A stretch of 64,000 nucleotides of DNA from Planctomycetota bacterium (GTDB lineage Bacteria; Planctomycetota; UBA8742; UBA2392), in contig JADJRK010000001.1 of NCBI GenBank assembly GCA_016712285.1, positions 1,302,001 to 1,366,000 of the forward strand. The letters are read 5' to 3'. Of this stretch, positions 35,993-44,498 are shown piece after piece. A model generated the notes under the pieces. It saw only the letters and a list, made by a program, of their open reading frames with translations. It made no database searches and was not told the origin of the DNA. Made by a program: the position numbers and the translations under genes. The stretch's first letter is position 1. Each line of letters starts with the position of its first letter.

Positions 35993-36036
35993 GGGGTCAG
36001 GCACAATTTCGAACTGCCGAAATTGAGCCAGACCCC
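35993..36036. repeat. REP-like palindrome 2 (GGGGTCWGGCWC)
   Basis: Arms of 19 nt (35993-36011, GGGGTCAGGCACAATTTCG, and 36018-36036) pair except at the two W positions, around a 6-nt loop. The core GTC-W-GGC-W-C is shared with palindrome 1 and with the single copy at 40167. A short 7-3-7 hairpin of the array class also lies at 36157-36173 (AGGCCGC, loop AGT). Confidence 0.85.
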
Positions 36037-36249
36037 TTGCGGGGCGGGGGGCCAAAAACCCCCGCCCCCGGGTCCGGCCGATGACGTACGCATCTTGTCG
36101 AAGCACGAGAGAGCCAGTCTGGAGCGTAAGGGGTGCAACGCACCGAACACGAAGCGAGGCCGCAGTGCGGCCTTGCGAGGGAATGCCAGCGCGCTGGTCG
36201 ATCTCGGTTTTCTTTGTTACCGGAGGAAGCGTTTTACCCCACCAATTAA

Positions 36250-36750
36250 ACCCGGAAAACGCGCAATCAAATAGCGAAGGGCACAAGGCCAAAGGGCTAT
36301 TACAGTTACAGCAAGAAGAAGGGTGAGCACTGGCTGGTTCAACGCATGGAGTTCATCCACAGCGGCAATCAGGCATGTGGTGGCGGAGTAAGCAGTAATA
36401 TATTCTATCTCGAAGCTTGGAGAATCAAGTTCAATTGGAAGGTGCAGGGCTACAAACCATATCTGCCCGGCCCAATTGGCGACATCTGGAAGCTTGGACG
36501 TTGGGGAGGTTTCACAGGCCAAAACAGGATGACAGGAACCGCTGTCTGGGCAAAGAAGGAAGGCCCTGGCGGCTGGGCAACACATGGGGGGTTGGCACAA
36601 GAGATGTCCAACCACTTGCACTCGACGCTAAATACGTCCCATTGGACGAAGTACGCAACGGCAAGCAAACGCAGTAACCCCGTGTGGCGGACGATCCTGA
36701 CACCATTTTTCAACTGCTGCTGCGGTGCAACCAGTACGGACCCTTGCTGA
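36250..36750 (+). pseudogene. Orphan RHS C-terminal tip (tip 1), lacking its core
   Basis: The frame is open from just after a TAA at 36247 to a TGA at 36748. From ~36283 it is homologous to the last ~165 residues of the RHS gene at 37735: KGEHWLVQRM against KGEQWIVQRM, FYLEAWRIKF against DYLEAWKVKY, and AVWAKKEGPGGWATHGG against AIWAKEKGPGGWARGGG. No start codon with a ribosome site and no RHS core precede it, so it is a displaced tip or a broken gene. Its 3' end lies 34 bases before partner gene 1. Confidence 0.75.
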
Positions 36751-36784
36751 TGCAGGAAGGGCTTGGCGTGTTCAGAGGTGTCGC

Positions 36785-37738
36785 ATGACTGACCGGATGC
36801 AGCTGACAGCAATAGTGTGGGCGATATCGGCTACTCTTGGTTGTGCTTTGGGGGCTCAATCGGACTTGCTGGTGACGAGCGCCCCCTTTTCGCCGGCGGA
36901 TCAGGGCCTGAAGGCCGGAACGACATTAGTTGTACCATTGGCTTGCTTTCGCTGCGCCGCAAGCAACGGGGATGTCACCGTCAATGGCTTACAACTTACA
37001 CCTGGTGGCAGCGGAGACTGGGTCAATGACCTCGATCCGACAAATGGCGTGGAAGTCTGGCTCGACAATGGCGATGGCACTTTTAACGCCTCGTCCGATA
37101 CGCTTCTCGGGCTATCGGCGGGGGCGACGCCGACAATTGGCATAACATTCAGTCCGAGTGAACAGATTCTCTCAGGAAGTGCGTCCGACGTTTGGGTCGT
37201 ACTGAACCTGTTGGCGGGGGCGGGGAACAGCATCCCTGACACCTTCAGCATTGGCATCGCGGCACCGAATGACGTCGCGGTCAGTGGATCCGTCAACATA
37301 ACGTTCGGCACGCCCGTTCCGACCAGTGCGCTGCTGTCAGTTGTGGATTTCTATGTGACCGCCGTTACGCCAACGACGGGGTGGATGACCGATGTTGTGA
37401 CGATCACTGGAAGTGGATTCACACCCCCACTTAGTGTGCAGGTAGGGACACAGTCTGCGGGCGTTGGTGTCAATGCTGCCCGAACTGAGCTCTACGTAAC
37501 GATGCCACCACCTTCCAGCGGCGGTCCCCACACCATCACCCTTGACACTTCGCTTCTTCCTCCAGAAGTGCTGACACAGACCTTTACTTACGTGAATGAC
37601 GGCCAGTTGGGTGGCGTCGGTGACGACAAAGAGGGCAGTTGCAGCACGAACGAAGCGCATGAATTGAGCCTTCTGGCCATTGTCACCGGCACACTTTCGC
37701 TCCTAGGCCTGTCGCGCGTGATCAGGACGCGCGCGTGA
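36785..37738 (+). CDS. Exported beta-sandwich/IPT-TIG partner protein 1
   Basis: The start at 36785 (MTDRMQLTAIVWAISATLGC) follows AGAGGTG and gives a signal peptide. The 317-aa product has a beta-sandwich half (LTPGGSGDWVNDLDPTNGVE ... WLDNGDGTF ... SDVWVVLNLLAGAG). An IPT/TIG-like domain follows (VTAVTPTTGWMTDVVTITGSGF). The C-terminus is tripartite: GSCSTNE, a hydrophobic helix, then VIRTRA. It is clearly paralogous to the protein at 39070. It follows an RHS tip, the place usually held by an immunity gene. Export and Ig-like folds argue for a surface or periplasmic partner instead. The stop overlaps the next start (GTGA). Base composition is less GC-rich than the flanks. Confidence 0.8.
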   Translation: MTDRMQLTAIVWAISATLGCALGAQSDLLVTSAPFSPADQGLKAGTTLVVPLACFRCAASNGDVTVNGLQLTPGGSGDWVNDLDPTNGVEVWLDNGDGTFNASSDTLLGLSAGATPTIGITFSPSEQILSGSASDVWVVLNLLAGAGNSIPDTFSIGIAAPNDVAVSGSVNITFGTPVPTSALLSVVDFYVTAVTPTTGWMTDVVTITGSGFTPPLSVQVGTQSAGVGVNAARTELYVTMPPPSSGGPHTITLDTSLLPPEVLTQTFTYVNDGQLGGVGDDKEGSCSTNEAHELSLLAIVTGTLSLLGLSRVIRTRA

Positions 37739-39060
37739 GTAGGCGCGTCCATGGCGGCTATGGGCTTACGCTGACCGGTATGCAGCTTGTTGTTGCCTGC
37801 CCCAACGACGCCAGCTCACGCTGGCGCTGCGGCACGGTGCTGAGCAACACCGGCAGTGAGATCGTGGTGGACGACCCCAGCGACGAAATCCACGACGCCA
37901 TCGAGAACGATGACCTGAGCTTCGTCGTCTACGACCTCGTGGACAAGGGAACCTACGGAAGCGCCACATACCACACGGCCGGGGAGTGGACGAGTACGCC
38001 CAGCTACGCCAGCAGCGAAACCACGTTCACCGACAGCGGAGCGACGTTTGACAGCGACATGATCGGCTGGTTGCTGGTCCCGACGGCCGGGGAGTCAAGC
38101 TACCTGGAAATCACCGCCGTGCCCAGCGCGACGACGGTGAAGGTCAAGGGCGACGCCCGCGGCCTGAGTGCTTCTGGCAACCGCTACTGGGTGATTGCCC
38201 CGGCGGGCGTGGAGTTTGCCAACGGCACGGTGCGGCTGACCAAGGCCTACGGCAGCAACTACCTGTACGCGGGCTACCGCTGGCAGGCGCCGATGACGGG
38301 CTTCTATCTGGACCCACCGGGTCTTGATGGACTCGATACTTACGGAGCGCAGAGTGGCGCCAATCTCGCCGGCTGGCACCACGCCGGCCACCGCGTCTAC
38401 GACCCCGGAGTCCAAGGCCGCTGGACGACACCGGATCCTGCGGAATCGCCTTGGACGAATTTGATGGATTACTGCGCCAACCGGCCGACGTCAGTGACAG
38501 ACGGCAGTGGTCTGAAGGCCTACAATTTAGACTGGGATCACTTCAGCAGCGCGAAACGCGAGAATCGCGGCTGCCGGGGATTCAAGTGGAAGATCAAGTG
38601 GCTCACAAAGGGCCACTATAGCCATCCCAAGTTCCGTAAGGGCGAGCAGTGGATTGTCCAGCGAATGCACATCGAAGTTACAGCCACAAATTGCGATACT
38701 GACCCCACTAATGATGGCCACTTGCTGCTTCCGGATGACTACTTGGAGGCATGGAAGGTCAAGTATCGCCGAAAAGGTTGGACTTACAAACCACAGGTTG
38801 ATGGGAGCGCTGCAGATACTTGGTTTTATGGGAGCGTCGCAGGCAACTGTGGTCGGATAATCTGGCGCGGCGATGCAATATGGGCAAAGGAAAAAGGGCC
38901 TGGTGGTTGGGCCCGCGGGGGCGGATTCGCAACACATCCGTGGGGTACGCTGCACGGCACACGAAACAACATTGATGAGAAGTGGCAGCGTTTCAGGTGG
39001 GCCGACAAGCGCAGTGGTGTGAAACAGCGTGATTACGTAATTGACTACAACTGCCCATAG
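37735..39060 (+). CDS. RHS-core fragment with C-terminal tip 2
   Basis: The GTG at 37735 overlaps the partner-1 stop. Of 441 residues, ~1-170 are a beta-rich segment (FTDSGATFDSDMIGWLLVP) of the kind found inside RHS proteins. Residues ~175-260 are the RHS-associated core: YLYAGYRW ... HRVYDPGVQGRWTTPDPAE ... YCANRPTSVTDGSGL. From ~261 a ~180-residue tip follows, marked by CRGFKWKIKW, KGEQWIVQRM, DYLEAWKVKY and AIWAKEKGPGGWA, ending YNCP. The N-terminal repeats and secretion signal of a full RHS protein are missing, so this is a core-plus-tip cassette. The tip has no toxin fold I recognise. Confidence 0.78.
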   Translation: MSRRVHGGYGLTLTGMQLVVACPNDASSRWRCGTVLSNTGSEIVVDDPSDEIHDAIENDDLSFVVYDLVDKGTYGSATYHTAGEWTSTPSYASSETTFTDSGATFDSDMIGWLLVPTAGESSYLEITAVPSATTVKVKGDARGLSASGNRYWVIAPAGVEFANGTVRLTKAYGSNYLYAGYRWQAPMTGFYLDPPGLDGLDTYGAQSGANLAGWHHAGHRVYDPGVQGRWTTPDPAESPWTNLMDYCANRPTSVTDGSGLKAYNLDWDHFSSAKRENRGCRGFKWKIKWLTKGHYSHPKFRKGEQWIVQRMHIEVTATNCDTDPTNDGHLLLPDDYLEAWKVKYRRKGWTYKPQVDGSAADTWFYGSVAGNCGRIIWRGDAIWAKEKGPGGWARGGGFATHPWGTLHGTRNNIDEKWQRFRWADKRSGVKQRDYVIDYNCP

Positions 39061-39069
39061 GAGGAAACA

Positions 39070-40014
39070 TTGAGGCTGCTACTAGTTCTGGCTAGTGTCC
39101 ATTGCCTAGCGGGCGCGCTTCATGGTCAGCCAACACTGACGGTGACTAACTCGCCGAACGCTCCCGGAAATGCTACCGTGACGACAGGTGTCGATTTTTC
39201 GCGGGCAGTTGCGTGTTTCCGCTTCGAGGCTGGCGGCGGTAGTGTAGAAGTTACTGGGATCCAAGTCACGCCTGGCGGATCGGGTGACTGGGTCAATGAT
39301 CTGGACTCTGTTAGCGGCGTTGAGTGCTGGCTTGATGACGGCGACGGTTCCTTTTCCAGTGCGACAGACGCCCGCGTGGCATTTGCTGGAGGAAGCACGA
39401 CGCCGATGGCGATGACCTTCAGTCCGACTGTTCAGATTGCGTCAGGGTCCACGGCAGATATCTGGGTGGTACTCAACGTCTTGGCGACGGCGGGCAGCAG
39501 CCTGCCAGAGACATTCTCGTTGGCGTTGGCCGCTACCTCTGACGTTTCTACTGCGGGCGCAACGACCATTGCATTGGGCTCACCGCCGCCAAACTCCAAT
39601 ACACTGACGATTGTCGTTTTTGCCGTGAGCAGCTTCTTCCCTCTAGCCGGACCAAACCAGCCCATAACCATCTCTGGCAGTGGCTTCATGTCGCCCTTCA
39701 TCGTCGAAATCGGAGGATCTCCTTGTTCAGGCACGGCGGTCATTGACGCGTCCGGAACAGGTGTTACCGGGTTGTTTTCGCCGACGGGATTGTCAACCGG
39801 CTACCACGTCGTGGTGATCTACTCTGGCAACCTTCCTCCGTATACACTGCCACAGAGCTATGGAATCGGCACATTCGGAACGGGAACAGACGACACAGGT
39901 TCTGACGAGTCTTGCTCGACTGACCCGCAATCGGGCTTTGCGGTGCTTGGAGTGTTAGGGGTGATACTTTCGCGTCTCGGCCTGTCTCTCACGGTCAATC
40001 GGCGCTCCGCTTGA
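39070..40014 (+). CDS. Exported beta-sandwich/IPT-TIG partner protein 2
   Basis: A TTG start at 39070 is chosen because a perfect TAGGAGGAAACA precedes it, nine bases after the RHS stop. The signal peptide is LRLLLVLASVHCLAGALHG. The 314-aa layout equals that of partner 1: VTPGGSGDWVNDLDSVSGVE, WLDDGDGSF, ADIWVVLNVLATAG, then a TIG-like ITISGSGFMSPFIVEIGG. The C-terminal signal is ESCSTDP, hydrophobic helix, NRRSA. Conservation of S-C-S-T before the helix in both suggests a protein-sorting signal comparable in form to known CTERM tags (inference). The stop overlaps a further RHS fragment (TTGA). Confidence 0.8.
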   Translation: MRLLLVLASVHCLAGALHGQPTLTVTNSPNAPGNATVTTGVDFSRAVACFRFEAGGGSVEVTGIQVTPGGSGDWVNDLDSVSGVECWLDDGDGSFSSATDARVAFAGGSTTPMAMTFSPTVQIASGSTADIWVVLNVLATAGSSLPETFSLALAATSDVSTAGATTIALGSPPPNSNTLTIVVFAVSSFFPLAGPNQPITISGSGFMSPFIVEIGGSPCSGTAVIDASGTGVTGLFSPTGLSTGYHVVVIYSGNLPPYTLPQSYGIGTFGTGTDDTGSDESCSTDPQSGFAVLGVLGVILSRLGLSLTVNRRSA

Positions 40015-40163
40015 ATCGCTACCGGCACGAGGACCAACTTGGTAACCTGATTGGTGTCACAGACGCCGACGGTGCGCGAGTGGATGAGTACGCCTACCTG
40101 GACTACGGCCGACCAATCCGCCGCACCATCGTTTTTGACGGCGATCACGACCTCGGGAACTAA
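40011..40163 (+). pseudogene. RHS-repeat fragment (pre-core part)
   Basis: A 50-residue frame starting at TTG 40011 and overlapping the partner-2 stop reads NRYRHEDQLGNLIGVTDADG, then VDEYAYLDYGRP. This is a textbook RHS repeat just upstream of the core. It stops at TAA 40161, where the REP-like sequence begins. In an intact RHS protein this segment would sit immediately before the region encoded at the start of the 37735 gene, so the piece is a truncated third cassette. Confidence 0.7.
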
Positions 40164-40185
40164 AAAGGGGTCAGGCTACTTTTTC
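40163..40185. repeat. REP-like motif bounding the RHS island
   Basis: AAAAAGGGGTCAGGCTAC followed by TTTTT contains GGGGTCAGGC, the same core as the two large palindromes at 35.9-36.0 kb, with A5/T5 ends that can pair. The RHS cassettes therefore lie between copies of one repeat family. Confidence 0.65.
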
Positions 40186-40344
40186 TTGCCCTTCGTGCTG
40201 CTGGTTGTGGCTTTCTGGCATAAGTCGGCCTCTGAAACCGGCTTTGGGTGGCTTCCTCAAGCGGGTTGTCATCTGTGCGCCCATCCGCTTTCGTTTGCGT
40301 CGCAGCCCATTGTAGCCTGATGGCGGCGTCGCCGACTGCCCCAT
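40171..40344 (-). other. Short basic frame, possible transposase tail
   Basis: A 57-codon frame (MGQSATPPSG ... YNGLRRKRKRMGAQM ... HEGQEKVA) ends within the REP-like motif. The basic composition and the end inside a REP are reminiscent of the 3' tails of REP-associated transposases. There is no ribosome site and no domain. It may be non-coding. The gap 40164-40384 contains nothing else I can support. Confidence 0.15.
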
Positions 40345-40384
40345 CGAGCGCGAAACTGCCGCAACTACTACCCGCGACGGCGGT

Positions 40385-43231
40385 TCACTTTAGGATCTCC
40401 CACGCTGCTTCGTGGCCTGCGTCCAGGATCAGGGCCCGGCCCGCTAACAGCCTGGCGCCGTGGATGTTCTCGGCTTTGATCGTTGCCGCCAGCGCACTGA
40501 GCGCGTCTGCACTGAAGGGCTCCAGCACTGTGCGGTTGCGCAGGTCGCTTTCCTGCGGCTGTGCCTGCGCCAGCGCGTCGGCATAGGTCGCGATGTGAAT
40601 CAGCTCGGGGTCTTCCAGGCCGCGCACCATTTCCACATACAGCTGGGCCGATGCGCTGTCGCGGGTTGCCACGCCCGCCTGCGCCGCCAGCAGCTTTGCG
40701 TGCACACTGGTCGTGCCGTGGGCGGCTTCAAAGTCTGCGCGGGCCATCAGGCCCGCCTTGGCTGCAAGATAGTCCAGCGTGCGCAGGGCCGCCGGTGACG
40801 GCTTCAGCGCGGTCGCAAGTTCGCGGCCGCGCTCGGCCTGTGCGGTGGTCACGCTGACCATCTTCTCCAGCCGCTCCTGCTCAGGCAGCGCGTCTTCGCC
40901 GCGGCCCTGCAACGCCAGCCACGCGACCAGCGCAAGTTGTGTCGCCGGCTTGTCGTCGGTGCGGGCGATGCGCCGCACACTGGCGACCGTGAGCATGCGC
41001 ACGCGCAGCGTGAAGCGGCCGACCTCGGTGTCCACGACAAAGTCACCGTTGCCGACACTCAGCACGCGGCCGGTGTACTTGGTGATGCGCGCGCTGCGTT
41101 CACCGTTGGCGTCGATTTCGGCATGCACCAGGAACTCGCGCGACACCGCCTGCAGCCGCAAATCGCGCAGCTCAGTCTCCAGCAGCGCGTGCAGCGAATC
41201 CGCCAGCTTGATGTCTTCTTCGAACATTGCCGCGCAGCGCGCCAGAATTCTTGAGTTCGCCGCCAGCTTGCGCGCGCTCGCATCGTCAATGTTCACCTCA
41301 GCCAAGCGCTTGGCCATGTCGCGCGCCGCCCCGTGGGTCAGCGTCAGCGCGCGGTTGAAATCGCGCTTCTGCAGCAATTCGCCGCATGGGCCCAGGGCAG
41401 CCGCGAGCTCTTGCGCCCATGCCCCCAACGTCACGTCATTGAACTGGCGCCACGCCTCGACCGGCTGCTGCGCCTGCAGATGCACCTGTTCAAGCAGTTT
41501 GCGCAACTCGCCCAGCCGCTTGCCCAGCCGGTCCTGCGTGTCAGCCAGGCGACCGGGCAGAAACGCCTCGACCATGTCGCGCTCTTTCAACAAATTGGGC
41601 GCCTCGCGCATGAGCTGAGACTCAGACAGGGTCTCGCGCTTGGCCTGCGCATCCTGCCAGTCTTTGCGCATGGCGTCGGCGCGCTCGACCAGCGCTGCGA
41701 GATCCTTGGCCTCAACGCCGAGCACGCGGTTGCGCTGCTCATCCAGTTGCCCGGCTTCTGCCACTTCGTCGGCGCTGCTCAGCGGCACCAACAGTTCCAG
41801 CGGAAAACGGTTCAGCGCAGCCAGCGCGTCGGCTGTGCGCCTTTCGCCCAGTGCCAGGTCGGCGGCGTCGCGGGCCTTCTTGAACTCGCTTTCGCGCAAC
41901 TCTTTGACGCGCGCCAGCACGCGGCCGCGTCGCTTGCCGGCTTCGGGGATGAATTCCGATTGCGGGTACGCGTCGATGAACGCCGACCACGCGTCCCAGG
42001 CGCCCTTGTAATCGGCGCGGGCCATGGCGGTGCGGCTGTTGAGTTCCGCGCCGTTGAATGCTTCTTCGACCGCCTTGTCGGGCGCGGGCGTGCCGCCATC
42101 GTCGCCGGGAATGATCGGCTGATTCGCGGCGTTCACCGGCGCGGGCGCAACGTTCGCCGCCGCGTCGTTGACCGCGACGATCGGCGGATCAACCGGGCGC
42201 TCGCGCGTGAACCACCACACCAGCGCCACGGTCAGCAGCGCCGCAGCCGCCAGCGCAACCGCGCCGATGGTCAGTAAACGCGCCGAGCGCGGCGACAGCT
42301 CAGTCGTGGTTGAGTCATTCGTGATCAGCCCTGTGGTCTCGGTCGGCGACGTGCCGCTTGCCGGGATCGCCCGCGAAACGGCGCGCCGCGGCAGGCGCTC
42401 CATGACTTCGCGAAAGTTCTCGGGCCGCTCTTTCGGGTGCCACGCCAGGCAGTCCATCACCAGCCGCGTGAGCTTGCCGGGCAGGTCGGGGCGTTTGCCC
42501 TCAAGCAACTCCGCCCCCTGCCGCTGGCGCAACAGAATCTGCTGGCCGCCCGTCTGGCCGAATGGCGGTTCGCCGGTCGCCAGGTAATACAGCGTTGCCC
42601 CGAAGCTGAAAATGTCGCTGCGCTTATCGGGCACGAGCTTGCGCAGCACCTCAGGCGCCGAGTAAGCAGGCGTGCCGAAATTCAGCGGCCCCTCGTGGCC
42701 TTCGCTGATCAGGCGCAGGTCGCCCGCCAGGCCGAAGTCGGCGAGCTTGCAGCGGCCGCGGCTGTTCATGATCAGGTTTTCGGGCTTGATGTCGCGGTGC
42801 AGAATGCCCTCGCGGTGGGCTGCGTACAGCGCCTCGGCGGTCTGGCGGGCCACGGACACCAGTTCGTCGCCGGGCATGGGCCCGTGCTGCTTGACGTGGT
42901 TGCGCAGGTTCACGCCCTCGGCGAAATCCATGACGATGAAGTGCACGCCTTCGTCTTCGAGGATGTCGATGACCTTGACGACGTTTTCGTGCTCGACGCG
43001 GGCCAGGCTCTGGGCCTCGGTGCGGAAGCGGTCAATCAGGTCGGGGCGCGACGAGAGCGCCGGGTCAAGCACCTTCAGCGCCACGACCTTGTCGATGTAG
43101 ACGTGCCGCGCGCGGTAGACCACGCCCATGCCGCCGCGTGCCACGCGGGCAAGCACCTCATAGCTGGCGAGGCGTTTGCCGATCAGCGGGTCTTGCCCGC
43201 TGTCACTCGTCTCTGTGTCAGGGCGCGGCAT
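40385..43231 (-). CDS. Receptor-type Ser/Thr protein kinase
   Basis: A 948-aa PknB-like protein. The cytoplasmic kinase domain (~20-285) has ARGGMGVVY, VALKVL, HRDIKPEN (~143), ADFGLAG and GTPAYSAPE. A membrane helix follows (~319-342, VALAAAALLTVALVWWF). About 600 extracytoplasmic residues are mainly helical and rich in Ala, Leu and charged residues, with a short TPR-like start (ADYKGAWDAWSAFIDAYPQSEF, in part ADYKGAWDAWSAFIDAYPQ). All catalytic residues are kept. I start it at the ATG at 43231; a GTG directly upstream is possible. Confidence 0.93.
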   Translation of the reverse strand: MPRPDTETSDSGQDPLIGKRLASYEVLARVARGGMGVVYRARHVYIDKVVALKVLDPALSSRPDLIDRFRTEAQSLARVEHENVVKVIDILEDEGVHFIVMDFAEGVNLRNHVKQHGPMPGDELVSVARQTAEALYAAHREGILHRDIKPENLIMNSRGRCKLADFGLAGDLRLISEGHEGPLNFGTPAYSAPEVLRKLVPDKRSDIFSFGATLYYLATGEPPFGQTGGQQILLRQRQGAELLEGKRPDLPGKLTRLVMDCLAWHPKERPENFREVMERLPRRAVSRAIPASGTSPTETTGLITNDSTTTELSPRSARLLTIGAVALAAAALLTVALVWWFTRERPVDPPIVAVNDAAANVAPAPVNAANQPIIPGDDGGTPAPDKAVEEAFNGAELNSRTAMARADYKGAWDAWSAFIDAYPQSEFIPEAGKRRGRVLARVKELRESEFKKARDAADLALGERRTADALAALNRFPLELLVPLSSADEVAEAGQLDEQRNRVLGVEAKDLAALVERADAMRKDWQDAQAKRETLSESQLMREAPNLLKERDMVEAFLPGRLADTQDRLGKRLGELRKLLEQVHLQAQQPVEAWRQFNDVTLGAWAQELAAALGPCGELLQKRDFNRALTLTHGAARDMAKRLAEVNIDDASARKLAANSRILARCAAMFEEDIKLADSLHALLETELRDLRLQAVSREFLVHAEIDANGERSARITKYTGRVLSVGNGDFVVDTEVGRFTLRVRMLTVASVRRIARTDDKPATQLALVAWLALQGRGEDALPEQERLEKMVSVTTAQAERGRELATALKPSPAALRTLDYLAAKAGLMARADFEAAHGTTSVHAKLLAAQAGVATRDSASAQLYVEMVRGLEDPELIHIATYADALAQAQPQESDLRNRTVLEPFSADALSALAATIKAENIHGARLLAGRALILDAGHEAAWEILK

Positions 43232-43283
43232 CACGGTATGCTAGCATCCTGTTGAAGTATCAGCCTCGTTGCTCGGGCATGGC

Positions 43284-43790
43284 ATGGATTCAAACGTGGA
43301 AGAACCGGCAAAGGACCAACCCAAGGCACCCAGCGACGAAGAACTCGCGGCGATGCTTGACCAGGCCTCAGGCCGCAAGCGCAAGAAGAAGCGCGACGAC
43401 ACCCTGCCCACGCCGCGCCTGCCTGAGGCGCTGTACTACTACCTGTTCATGCTGATTGAAGCCGCCATCGTGCTGGGCGTATGGGGCTTCATGAAACGCG
43501 GCCCGCGCGAGGTGCTGCGTGGTCCCACCGTCGATGACCCCATCAGTGAACAGATCGGCTTTCATCTCGCCTCGATCTGGCACGGGCTGGGCGATGTGCT
43601 GACGATTTACTGGTACATCCCGCTGGCGATTGCCCTTGGCTCAGGCGCGGTGTTCGTGCCGCGCACACCCCGGGGCCGAAAGCGCATGGCCACGCTGGTC
43701 AGCAGCCTGGTTGTCGGCGTGGTGATCTTGATGATCGCAATCCAGTTCAGCGACGACATGGCCAGCGCCAGCACCTACAGCGGGTTTTGA
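43284..43790 (+). CDS. Membrane protein of unknown function, three helices
   Basis: The ATG at 43284 gives 168 aa: an acidic-then-basic cytoplasmic N-terminus (DEELAAMLDQASGRKRKKKRDD), then helices near residues 54-72, 105-130 and 138-158. No recognised motif. It is divergent from the kinase at 43231 (52-base gap) and 48 bases before the first zinc-ribbon membrane gene. Confidence 0.7.
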   Translation: MDSNVEEPAKDQPKAPSDEELAAMLDQASGRKRKKKRDDTLPTPRLPEALYYYLFMLIEAAIVLGVWGFMKRGPREVLRGPTVDDPISEQIGFHLASIWHGLGDVLTIYWYIPLAIALGSGAVFVPRTPRGRKRMATLVSSLVVGVVILMIAIQFSDDMASASTYSGF

Positions 43791-43838
43791 CGCTGTGCGT
43801 AAGCGGGATATGATTGTCCTGTATGCCGGAGACGGGCC

Positions 43839-44483
43839 GTGCTTGAACAGTTTTCAAACCTGCTTGCCGACCTTGGCAGTTTTCTCGCCCAGGCCCCGCC
43901 ACCACCCATAGAAGACTACGAGCTTTACCCGCCCCAACCGCAGATGATGGCCCCGACGTTCAGTTTCGGGCAGATCATCGCCTTTGTGCTGATCGGTATT
44001 GCCGCCAACGTGCTGTTCGGCTTCTGGGCAAAAAGCAAAGCCGAAGAACATGGCATCAACCCGTGGGTCGGATTTGCAGCCGGGTTCTTCTTTGCATACC
44101 TGGGCGTGCGCATCGTGCCACTGCTGCGCCCGGACCGGCTGGTGAACACTACCCACCGTCGCCCGTCACACATGCAGCCGCCGATGGGTACCAACCCGAC
44201 GTATCGGCCCGCAGGCGCACCTCCCCCGGACATGCACCCGCCGCCCGTCCAGCCTAACGTGCCGCAGCCGGCTTACGCGCCGACGTATCCCCCGCCGCCG
44301 CAACACCCCATGCAGGCCGCTTACCCGCCGGTAGCGGCAGAGCCTTACGACCAGGTGGTCACCGCCGACGCGGACGGCTATTTCAAGTGCCCGGCATGCA
44401 GCGCCCGCGTGAAGGCAGGCCGCCGAGCCTGCATGACCTGCGGCGGGCCGCTGCCCAACGTGTTTGACCCGACCACGCTTTGA
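43839..44483 (+). CDS. Small membrane protein with Pro-rich tail and zinc ribbon (A)
   Basis: A GTG start follows CCGGAGACGGGCC. The 214-aa protein has two membrane helices (IIAFVLIGIAANVLFGFWAKS, then WVGFAAGFFFAYLGVRIVPLL) joined by an AKSKAEEHG loop, a long Pro/Met/Gln-rich tail, and a C-terminal CPAC ... CMTCGG zinc ribbon. It is paralogous to the next gene, which shares GKSKAEDHG and the ribbon. Role unknown; the ribbon may bind a partner at the membrane. Confidence 0.75.
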   Translation: MLEQFSNLLADLGSFLAQAPPPPIEDYELYPPQPQMMAPTFSFGQIIAFVLIGIAANVLFGFWAKSKAEEHGINPWVGFAAGFFFAYLGVRIVPLLRPDRLVNTTHRRPSHMQPPMGTNPTYRPAGAPPPDMHPPPVQPNVPQPAYAPTYPPPPQHPMQAAYPPVAAEPYDQVVTADADGYFKCPACSARVKAGRRACMTCGGPLPNVFDPTTL

Positions 44484-44498
44484 GCAGCAAAGGCGCCG

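Noticed and set aside
40171..40344. Real small gene ending in the REP-like motif
   Set aside because: No ribosome site, no homology I can recognise, and highly basic; listed only as a low-confidence remnant.
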